From Bacillus sp. FJAT-29937 (GTDB taxonomy: Bacteria > Bacillota > Bacilli > Bacillales > Cytobacillaceae), in assembly GCF_001509555.1 (NCBI RefSeq), contig NZ_LMAS01000007.1:1-64000 (forward strand): DNA of 64,000 nt, in the 5' to 3' direction. The notes beneath the pieces were generated by a model. It was not told the origin of the DNA. It did no database searches and saw nothing but the letters and a program-made list of their open reading frames with translations. Made by a program: the position numbers and the translations under genes. Numbering within the stretch: position 1 is the stretch's first letter; each line of letters opens with the position of its first letter. This document shows, in pieces, positions 41,813 to 49,132 of the stretch.

Positions 41813-42832
41813 TTGGTTAAATCTAATAAAAAATATCAGTTTTACAGTATTGTAATCCTATTAATTTTAATGTTTATTACAACAATATATTGTGTTTACT
41901 CAATTGTAACTAGTGATTCCAATGTAACACATGCACAATTGGATAATTCCATTGAAAGCAAAAATCTATCAAATCAGCAAGATAAAAAAACTGATTTGTA
42001 TGCAGTTTCCTATGCAATGAATTCAAAAAAAATATTAGGAGATTTAGGGGAAGATGAAAAAAACAATCTAATACTTCAAATTGAAAAAGATAATTTAGAG
42101 GAACTAATTGATATAAATTACAGAGGTACATTATATGACTTATGGCTTTATATAAAGCTTTGTGAGGAACTTGAAATGCAGCCTAAATATGGCGATGAGA
42201 TTTCTAAGATTTTAGAAAAACTATGGAATAATGAAGGCTTTTATAAAGCATATAAAGATGAAACCATTAAGCAACCAGCTCCATCATTTTTATTATCAAC
42301 AAAAATGGCTTTGGATATTTATGAATCTATCAATATTCCTATTCCTAGTTTGGATGTTACTAAAAATTGGGTAAAGGGAGTTTTTAAATCAGTTGAAGCT
42401 GACAGTAATTACGACTTTATATCCAAGGGTAGTTTTTTAGTACTTATAAATGAAATTGATATTTTGATATCTGATGAAAATATATTACCGAAGGAGAAAT
42501 ACGAAGTTTTAAAGGGAGAACTTGTTTCCCTGTTTGAAGATTCAGAAGATAGTGTTGAAAAATTCAAAGTAGGTTTACAGATTAATGAATTATATAATGA
42601 TGAAATCATTATTTTAGAGACAGAAAATATTAAAGATTATTTATATAATATTCAACTTCCTAATGGTGCATTTCCTATGTTCGGGAAGGGGCAACCAGAC
42701 ATTCTTTCTACGTCAATATCCCTTTCTATTATGAATGATTTAAGTATAGAAATACTCAACAAAGATGCTCTAATAACGTATTTGGACCAAGTAGTACAAA
42801 GTGGCCTAACTAGCGGTATCAATAAAAATTGA
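41813..42832 (+). CDS. Membrane-anchored extracellular protein, possible alpha-toroid fold
   Basis: TTG start after AAAGGAAGAG. One transmembrane anchor near residues 10-32, then an all-helical ectodomain. LWNNEGFYKAYKD and LPNGAFPMFGKGQPDILSTS resemble the 'Gly-x-aromatic' turns of prenyltransferase/terpene-cyclase alpha-toroids and may mark a repeat-barrel. No catalytic residues identified. Function unknown. Confidence 0.5.
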   Translation: MVKSNKKYQFYSIVILLILMFITTIYCVYSIVTSDSNVTHAQLDNSIESKNLSNQQDKKTDLYAVSYAMNSKKILGDLGEDEKNNLILQIEKDNLEELIDINYRGTLYDLWLYIKLCEELEMQPKYGDEISKILEKLWNNEGFYKAYKDETIKQPAPSFLLSTKMALDIYESINIPIPSLDVTKNWVKGVFKSVEADSNYDFISKGSFLVLINEIDILISDENILPKEKYEVLKGELVSLFEDSEDSVEKFKVGLQINELYNDEIIILETENIKDYLYNIQLPNGAFPMFGKGQPDILSTSISLSIMNDLSIEILNKDALITYLDQVVQSGLTSGINKN

Positions 42833-42860
42833 TATAAAAAATTAAAAGGAGAGGTCAGTT

Positions 42861-43583
42861 ATGTTTAAAAAAGGAGTTTTGGGGGCTCTAGTTCTTTCAG
42901 TTACTTTAGCATTGGCCCCAATTCACGGTGCGGAAGCTGCCGAGACTGAAAACGAACTTACGAAAATTAGTACAGAAACCCTAACGTATGAAGGGGAAAC
43001 ATTTGAACTAGAAAAATGGAAAGATGAGAATGACGTTGAAATTTATACTATTGCTACTGATGTGGAAAACAAGGAAGCTATTGCGGAATTTGTAAATCAA
43101 TTAATAAATGAACCTGTTATTTCACCAATGGGGTTTAAAAACAATTGGTCAAAAAGTTTTTATGATGTAGATAGTTGGGGTAAATTTGATTGGAATCCAT
43201 CTGGGTTTAATGAGCAAGCATATTTAGCTCCAATTACTGCAGATAGAATATATATAAATGCAGGGAATTTAAATGCTTATTATACTGGGTCTGGTCTCCC
43301 AGATAAATTGGTAGTTTTCTATAGTTATGAGTTTAGTGGATTCTCCCTACTAATTGGTGCTGCTCCGGCTGCTAGTAAAAGTAGTAATACAGTTTCTTGG
43401 AAATCAGAACCGGTTACAGGAACTTGGTACATTAATACTAAAAGTCACTGGGCAGAAGCAAAAGCTCATGGTCCAACTTTAGTAGGAGTTACATTATCTG
43501 GAGGAGCAGATGTATATAAAGGATCTAACATATATAGACCATACGATTCGCAGTATGTACGTTTCCTTGATGTGAATCCTTAA
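42861..43583 (+). CDS. Secreted protein with signal peptide (240 aa)
   Basis: MFKKGVLGALVLSVTLALAP followed by IHGAEAAE is a clear Sec signal peptide with an AxA cleavage site. The mature protein is rich in Trp, Tyr, Ser and Asn (NNWSKSFYDVDSWGKFDWNP) and looks beta-rich. I do not recognise a family; a bacteriocin-like or surface-active role is possible but is guesswork. Strong AAAGGAGAGG site; last gene before a terminator. Confidence 0.7.
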   Translation: MFKKGVLGALVLSVTLALAPIHGAEAAETENELTKISTETLTYEGETFELEKWKDENDVEIYTIATDVENKEAIAEFVNQLINEPVISPMGFKNNWSKSFYDVDSWGKFDWNPSGFNEQAYLAPITADRIYINAGNLNAYYTGSGLPDKLVVFYSYEFSGFSLLIGAAPAASKSSNTVSWKSEPVTGTWYINTKSHWAEAKAHGPTLVGVTLSGGADVYKGSNIYRPYDSQYVRFLDVNP

Positions 43584-43603
43584 TAGTTAAGAATTAGTTT
43601 TTA

Positions 43604-43638
43604 AAAAGCAGTAGATTTTTAATCTACTGCTTTTTGTA
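43604..43638 (+). terminator. Terminator of the exported-protein operon
   Basis: AAAAAGCAGTAGATT and AATCTACTGCTTTTT form a 15-bp stem. Confidence 0.9.
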
Positions 43639-43679
43639 ATTGTTGAAATTATAATTATCACTTGATATTCAAGTAAACG

Positions 43680-43924
43680 TTGTTAATTTGTCATATATTT
43701 GCTAAGATATTTATATAATGATTTAAATGTTTATCTTAACCCATGCGGGATAAGAGTTTCCAACTATTAATTGCTTTTTAAAGCTTTTTTACTTTTAAAT
43801 CTGATTGTTTTTAATAACAATACTGTATAAATATTCAAAGCCCATAAGGGAAGTAATTCGCTAGCCGAATATTCCTTTGTGGGCTTTTTTATATATAAAA
43901 AACTTTTTTAAGGAGGAAGTAAAA
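43680..43924 (+). promoter_or_regulatory. Shared 5' leader module, copy 8
   Basis: TTGTTA at 43680, a 17-bp spacer, and extended -10 TGCTAAGAT ending at 43708. ACCCATGCGGGA is at 43739-43750, 31 nt on. The terminator (AAAGCCCATAAGG with CCTTTGTGGGCTTTTTT) ends at 43890. AAAAACTTTTTTAAGGAGG precedes the TTG start. The leader is longer than in other copies (about 85 nt between hairpin and terminator). Confidence 0.75.
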
Positions 43925-44713
43925 TTGGAGCTAACAGGAGTACATGCAATATGGATATTTCTTGGATCTATCGCATTAATTGGTGCATTTCCAGTATTAC
44001 TAGAAACGTATTATGAGAATAAGCCATCAAAATGGCAATCGGAACAGCATATGCGAGTGGCTACTTACCATGCTCCCGCTGTTTATCTTGAGCAGAGCAA
44101 GGAGGATAAAGAAATTCAAGATTTTATCTCCCTCGCAACCAAATCGGACATTCAGCCATCTCTTCCGATAGCAACTTCGGATATCCCTGTTTTTTCGGCT
44201 GATGAAATTACGAAAGAAAATATGGTACATAGTATCCCTACAGACGACATGCTTGAGCATGTGGATGAATTACTGTCTATGACAAAAGACGAAGAAGATT
44301 ATAGTTCGCTTTTTCAATTCAATAATGAAATTGTAGAGTTTGAACGTGAAAATGTAATGGCTGAAGGAGATGTAATCGTACAATCTCCACTTTCGCTTGA
44401 AGAATATAACATGATCGAGAAGAAATTTGGGACTAAGGTGGCCGATATGGTAACCGCAACTCCAACAGGGACATTTGTTTCCGGTATTGTTACCATGATT
44501 GGTCGAGTCATTTTAAGAGGGGACGATGTTTTTCTCAAATATAGTGACGAGCTAATCAAAATGGTAGGTAATGACTTGCCAAGATATAACGATGAGATCG
44601 TGTTAATTTCAGGACACTTTATTGAACCTGAGTCATTCAATGTTCAAGGTTGGGAAGATCCAGAAATAATTCAATATGGCTATGCAGATAAGGAATACCA
44701 AGCAGTCATATAA
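43925..44713 (+). CDS. Membrane-anchored protein upstream of the secretion operon (262 aa)
   Basis: TTG start at 43925 behind AAGGAGGAAG. One N-terminal transmembrane helix (AIWIFLGSIALIGAFPVLLE), then a long acidic soluble domain. No family recognised. Position between the pheromone cassette and the type IV secretion operon, plus the shared leader, suggests a transfer-related role. Confidence 0.6.
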   Translation: MELTGVHAIWIFLGSIALIGAFPVLLETYYENKPSKWQSEQHMRVATYHAPAVYLEQSKEDKEIQDFISLATKSDIQPSLPIATSDIPVFSADEITKENMVHSIPTDDMLEHVDELLSMTKDEEDYSSLFQFNNEIVEFERENVMAEGDVIVQSPLSLEEYNMIEKKFGTKVADMVTATPTGTFVSGIVTMIGRVILRGDDVFLKYSDELIKMVGNDLPRYNDEIVLISGHFIEPESFNVQGWEDPEIIQYGYADKEYQAVI

Positions 44714-44723
44714 AAATGAAATG

Positions 44724-44756
44724 AGAAATAGAATCCCCCTTCTATTTCTCTTTCTA
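44724..44756 (+). terminator. Terminator
   Basis: AGAAATAGAA and TTCTATTTCT form the stem around CCCCC, followed by CTTTCT. Confidence 0.7.
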
Positions 44757-45054
44757 TGCTTTTAATTATTGAAGGTATAGAAAGGGAAATAGATAGTCAA
44801 AAGCGCGAAATTAGTTAAAAAGATACAGGTAAAAAGAATTAGATAATAAAATTATACGGAAAAAATAACAAAATCAACGAAAAATTGTCAAATATTGTTG
44901 AATCAGCAGTTCGTATATACTATAATAAAAAATGAAATTTCACAATAAAAATCATTTAAACTCTTTTGAAATATGAACAAAACATTTTACTTCAACTCAG
45001 AATGATACCGTATGGCTATATAGATACATGATAAAGAAAGAAGGGGAGAGAAAA

Positions 45055-45462
45055 ATGGTTCAAAAAATAATTGAGTCAAACTACAATTTAGCACATCAAA
45101 TCAAGGAAACCTTACAAAATGATAATGCGGTAAAGAAATCCTGTCAGACAAATCCTTCTGGCGAAATTACATTTTCTATCCGTGATGGTGAGCTGCAAAT
45201 TATAACTTTTAAGCGGTCAAAAGAATTAATTTCCCAAGGTGAAATGCTTGAAAAGGATTCAGCTAGTGGGATGAAGGAAGAGTCTTTCAAATCATTAGTA
45301 GGATTACTATCAAACTATGTAAAAAAACATAATGATCACCTGTATCACCTTAAAATTATTTTAAATTATCAAATGAATAAAAATGGTACATCCTTTGATG
45401 GGCTATCAGCTGGGGAAATACATGAATTTCATTATAAAAGAAGGCAGACTAAAAACGCATAG
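45055..45462 (+). CDS. Hypothetical protein (135 aa)
   Basis: ATG at 45055 after AAGGGGAGAG. Unrecognised soluble protein with EITFSIRDGELQIITFKRSK in the middle. A TATAAT box near 44921 could drive it. It is a single gene before the secretion operon and could be a regulator, but no HTH is visible. Confidence 0.55.
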   Translation: MVQKIIESNYNLAHQIKETLQNDNAVKKSCQTNPSGEITFSIRDGELQIITFKRSKELISQGEMLEKDSASGMKEESFKSLVGLLSNYVKKHNDHLYHLKIILNYQMNKNGTSFDGLSAGEIHEFHYKRRQTKNA

Positions 45463-45465
45463 TAC

Positions 45466-45580
45466 ATATTGACATCGTTTTTAACATAATAGATAATTAT
45501 GGTAATCAAATATTCTATTAAAAAGAGGAAGCACCTCAATACTGGGATTAAACCCTTTATTGAGCGTGCTTCTTTTTTTT
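45466..45580 (+). promoter_or_regulatory. Promoter and attenuator of the type IV secretion operon
   Basis: TTGACA (about 45469) and GATAAT are separated by 17 bp, a strong promoter. About 30 nt later GAAGCACCTCAATA pairs with TATTGAGCGTGCTTC and is followed by nine Ts, ending 20 nt before the first ATG. The entire transfer operon therefore lies behind a terminator. It lacks the ACCCWWGCGGGA hairpin of the other leaders. Confidence 0.75.
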
Positions 45581-45601
45581 TATCCAGAAGGAGGTGAGAT
45601 A

Positions 45602-45895
45602 ATGGGAAACTTTATGAATTCTCTAGTGCTGGGACAAATCGGTAAGGATATTTACGATGTTGGTAACAATGAAATTAATAATTCATTAATGAAAATCATT
45701 AAGATAGTTGGCGGCGTTGGAACTGGTGCTTTTACTCTAGCAATTTTAATTATTGCATTGGTAATTATTTTTGGATCTATTAGTTCAGCAAAAATGAGAA
45801 CCATTTGGATGGCATTAATAAGTTGCTGTGCAGGGGCGTTTATTTTTTTCACTGCATACTTATTAGCGCCAGCAATTGCGAAGATGGCCGGTTAA
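45602..45895 (+). CDS. VirB2-like small membrane protein of the T4SS
   Basis: The ATG at 45602 behind AGAAGGAGGTGAG gives a 97-aa protein with two transmembrane helices (IVGGVGTGAFTLAILIIALV and TIWMALISCCAGAFIFFTAY). Position directly before VirB3-like and VirB4 genes and the two-helix topology fit a VirB2/TrbC-type subunit. Gram-positive systems have no pilus, so a channel component is more likely. Assignment is by synteny. Confidence 0.6.
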   Translation: MGNFMNSLVLGQIGKDIYDVGNNEINNSLMKIIKIVGGVGTGAFTLAILIIALVIIFGSISSAKMRTIWMALISCCAGAFIFFTAYLLAPAIAKMAG

Positions 45896-45901
45896 ATCAG
45901 A

Positions 45902-45936
45902 GGAGGGATGGACTATAATCCATCCCTCTTTTTTAA
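45902..45936 (+). terminator. Intercistronic terminator inside the secretion operon
   Basis: GAGGGATGGA and TCCATCCCTC form a 10-bp stem followed by TTTTTT, directly before the AAAGGAGGG of the next gene. It likely lowers expression of downstream genes relative to the VirB2-like protein. Confidence 0.8.
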
Positions 45937-45952
45937 AGGAGGGTAAACAGAT

Positions 45953-46258
45953 TTGAGTGAAGTAGTAGTGCCAATCGATTTGACTGAGGAAGAAAAAGAA
46001 ATACTCGCTATTTTTTCAAAGAGACAATTTATGATTGTTTTCCCTACTATTTTTGTCGCTTTGTCCTTTTTGATATTCGGTAACTTGCCATTTGTTCATG
46101 GATTTACGGATATTATCATTCGGTTCATCTTCTCATTAGGATTTTTTATTCTTGCTATATGTTTGGCTTTCATCAAGCTAGATAAATATGAACAATACCT
46201 TTCAGAGTTTGTGCTTACAAGAATAAAGTTCAAGCGTTCTCAGAAAGTCTATTTTTAA
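45953..46258 (+). CDS. PrgI/VirB3-like T4SS membrane protein
   Basis: 101 aa with two hydrophobic segments near residues 26-44 and 52-75, starting VVVPIDLTEEEKEILAIFSK. This matches the short PrgI family that precedes VirB4-like ATPases in Gram-positive conjugation operons. TTG start after AAAGGAGGG. Confidence 0.75.
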   Translation: MSEVVVPIDLTEEEKEILAIFSKRQFMIVFPTIFVALSFLIFGNLPFVHGFTDIIIRFIFSLGFFILAICLAFIKLDKYEQYLSEFVLTRIKFKRSQKVYF

Positions 46259-46272
46259 AGGGAGGCGCGAAC

Positions 46273-47211
46273 ATGTTTTTTGATATTTTCGTTTGGTTTT
46301 TAATGATTGTAACAGTCGCAACATTATGCTTTTTATATATTGCTAAGAAGAGAATGGATAATAACGAGCCAGTTGCCGGGTGGAAAAGAAAGCAATTTTT
46401 AGAAGAACAGAGGCAAATGGAATCGGGTGATGTGGTTTCCCAGCCTACAGAACGAACAGTTAAGAAGAATAAAATAGATAAAAAAGAAGAATCATTAAAG
46501 GATTTAATCGGTATAAAGGACATTCGATATGGTATTTTTGAAAAATCCAAAAATGAGTATTCCTTAATCATAGCAACCGATTATGTGAATTTTGATTTAC
46601 TTAATACATCTGAGCAGCAAAGTATCATTCTTGGTTATCAATCACTATGGAAGGTTATCAATTTCCGTATACAACTTCTTGGCCAAGCCGTCAGGCAAGA
46701 CTTAAGAAAAGACGAGGCCCGGTTTAAAAAGAACTTAAAAAATGTTAATCCTCAAACGAGAGATTATAATGAGCGGGTTATTGGTTACATCAAAAATCGA
46801 GCAGTTAATGATTTTCGCCTAACAAGAAAAGCTTATTACTTAGTTAGTTACATTTATGAGCCTTCTAAAATGGGGAAATTAACTCCTGAACAAAAGGAAA
46901 GAAGAATTGCAGAGTCACTCTATCAAGCTGCAACGATTGTGCAAAAAATGTTAGCTAGGGCAAAAATCACTTCCGAAATATTAGATTCCTTAGAAGGGAT
47001 GGAAGTATTAAAAAGATCCTTAAATCGAGATCGTATGTTAACTCACCCTATTGAAAGTGTCGTTGAACCAGGTAGGGAAAAAATTACTAGCTTTATTACT
47101 GCAGATCCTGAAAGCCTTCCAGGGTTTGAGGATTTAGTTCAAGATTTAGGGGAGGTCATGGAAGAGTATGAGGAATTTGTTCCGCAAGAAAAAGAAGAAA
47201 GAATCTCCTAA
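46273..47211 (+). CDS. T4SS protein related to the N-terminal domain of VirB4/TraC
   Basis: 312 aa with one N-terminal transmembrane helix and then a soluble domain (LKDLIGIKDIRYGIFEKSKN, YSLIIATDYVNFDLLNTSEQ) similar to the non-ATPase N-terminal part of VirB4/TraC proteins. No Walker motif. It overlaps the VirB4 gene by 44 bp, a sign of coupled translation and complex formation. Probably membrane-tethers the ATPase. Confidence 0.65.
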   Translation: MFFDIFVWFLMIVTVATLCFLYIAKKRMDNNEPVAGWKRKQFLEEQRQMESGDVVSQPTERTVKKNKIDKKEESLKDLIGIKDIRYGIFEKSKNEYSLIIATDYVNFDLLNTSEQQSIILGYQSLWKVINFRIQLLGQAVRQDLRKDEARFKKNLKNVNPQTRDYNERVIGYIKNRAVNDFRLTRKAYYLVSYIYEPSKMGKLTPEQKERRIAESLYQAATIVQKMLARAKITSEILDSLEGMEVLKRSLNRDRMLTHPIESVVEPGREKITSFITADPESLPGFEDLVQDLGEVMEEYEEFVPQEKEERIS

Positions 47212-49132
47212 ACCTGTAACGGTTGATAAAGAAATTTCATTTCCTTCACTTATTGATAATGCAATGAATGATGGAATTACTTTTCATGACGACCATTTCA
47301 AAATTCAAACTGGCTTAGGCAATATCAAGTACGGAAGGTCTTTCTTTATTAAACCAAGTGGTTATCCACGGACGGTAATCATTAACTGGTTAGATGGATT
47401 ATTTAACGGAGATGACATGGATGTTTCGGTTCATGTGGAACCTTTTCAAAGAACTGAAGCTTTGAGGAAACTTAAAAATAAGATTGACCAATTAGAGACT
47501 GTTTACTACAGTGCCTCAAAAAATGAAAATATTGCTCGTATCGAAGAAACACTTCAAAAATTAAATGATACAAAGTTTTTAAGGGATCAGATAAGAAACA
47601 ACCAAAATGGACTTTACTATGTAAGTATTCAAGCTACTGTATATGCAGATACGTTATCGGAATTAAACCAAAGGTGTGTTGATGTGGACACCACTTTAGG
47701 CGGAGAATCCATTGAGCTTATCAATGCATATGGGCGACAAAAAGAAGGGTTTTTATCAACCTTACCTTTAGGTCAAAATTATTTGGATAAGTCTTCGCGA
47801 AACCTAGACCAAATGGCTTTGACATTTATCTTCCCACATACATCAAGTAAGTTGAATCATACTGGCGGGATGCCAATAGGTGTATATGGCAATGAATATG
47901 TTTACTTCAACAACTTTGACCAAAAATTAAACAATTATAATGTTGGAATTTTTGGAGAGTCAGGGGCTGGAAAAGGGGTTTTTGTTAAACAGCTTATAGG
48001 TAGAGGATTCATGGATGGAATCAATCGCGTTGTTATATTTGATGTTGAGCCAGAGTACGTTGATTTGACTCTAGCGCTCGGAGGAGTCGTAATTGTTCTA
48101 CGTTCTGATTCCTTTAAGGGGAAATCAAGTCGTATTAATCCTCTTGATATTTATGTAGAAAGAGAAATTGTTAATAAAAATACCCCAGATGAACACTTCA
48201 TAGAAAAAGTGAATATTAACGAGAAGGTAAAGGAAGCAATTGAGTTTTTTAAAGTAATGAAGGAATCTGCGACAGGTGATGGTGCAGCTAACTTAACTCC
48301 TGTTGAATTAGGAAATTTAGATGAAATTTTAAATAAATTGTATGCGGACAAAGGGATAACAGAAGATCCATCCTCCATCTATCGTGAAGTGGAAGAAATC
48401 GGCCCAAATAATAACATTATATGGGTTAAAAAATATATCGATATGCCAACTATATCTGATGTTTATCATGAAATTAATAAGCGGATTGAAGATGGCATAG
48501 GTGATCTAGCAAATTTAAGTAATATTGTAGGGCTTTTTACCAAGGGTAGGGCATTTGGAATGTTTGATGGACAGACGGAACTAATTACTGATATGCCGAT
48601 TGATTTGGATTCTGCCCCTATTATTAATTTTGATATTTCTCGTTTAAGTTCAAACGGTATTGAAAGACCATTAGCGCAACATGTTTTGAACATTTGGACA
48701 TGGAATCGTTTCATTAAAAATGACCCGAAACCTAAAAAACGGGTTGTTCAAGATGAGGCGTGGATGATGCTGAAGTATCCTTCGATGATGGAGTTTTTCA
48801 AATTATTATCTGCACGGGGAAGGAAATGGAATGTAAGTTTAACTCTTGTTTCTCAGCGTTATGAAATGTTCCATAGAACCGAAGAAGCACAGGATGTAAT
48901 TGCCCAATTAAACACAGTGGCGTTTATGAAGCAATCGGATCAAGATATCATGCCTATTTTAGAAACATTTAAGTTTTCTGATGAGGTTGGTCAAATGATT
49001 CGGACAGCGGATACCGGGGATGTCATTTTAAAGGCTGGTAAAGAGATTGTTGCTTTTAGAAGTGAACCTACTCCAGATGAATGGGTGTACTTAAACACGA
49101 ACCAAAATATCTCGGTAGTTGGAGGGACATAA
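47168..49132 (+). CDS. virB4: VirB4/TrsE-type conjugation ATPase
   Basis: 654-aa energising ATPase of the secretion channel. Walker A GESGAGKG near residue 263, Walker B region RVVQDEAWMML near 527, and the motif LTLVSQRYEMF that follows in this family. Length is normal. The start lies within the preceding gene, and the stop overlaps the ATG of the VirB6-like gene (ATAATGA). Powers substrate transfer or channel assembly at the cytoplasmic membrane. Confidence 0.92.
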   Translation: MRNLFRKKKKKESPKPVTVDKEISFPSLIDNAMNDGITFHDDHFKIQTGLGNIKYGRSFFIKPSGYPRTVIINWLDGLFNGDDMDVSVHVEPFQRTEALRKLKNKIDQLETVYYSASKNENIARIEETLQKLNDTKFLRDQIRNNQNGLYYVSIQATVYADTLSELNQRCVDVDTTLGGESIELINAYGRQKEGFLSTLPLGQNYLDKSSRNLDQMALTFIFPHTSSKLNHTGGMPIGVYGNEYVYFNNFDQKLNNYNVGIFGESGAGKGVFVKQLIGRGFMDGINRVVIFDVEPEYVDLTLALGGVVIVLRSDSFKGKSSRINPLDIYVEREIVNKNTPDEHFIEKVNINEKVKEAIEFFKVMKESATGDGAANLTPVELGNLDEILNKLYADKGITEDPSSIYREVEEIGPNNNIIWVKKYIDMPTISDVYHEINKRIEDGIGDLANLSNIVGLFTKGRAFGMFDGQTELITDMPIDLDSAPIINFDISRLSSNGIERPLAQHVLNIWTWNRFIKNDPKPKKRVVQDEAWMMLKYPSMMEFFKLLSARGRKWNVSLTLVSQRYEMFHRTEEAQDVIAQLNTVAFMKQSDQDIMPILETFKFSDEVGQMIRTADTGDVILKAGKEIVAFRSEPTPDEWVYLNTNQNISVVGGT

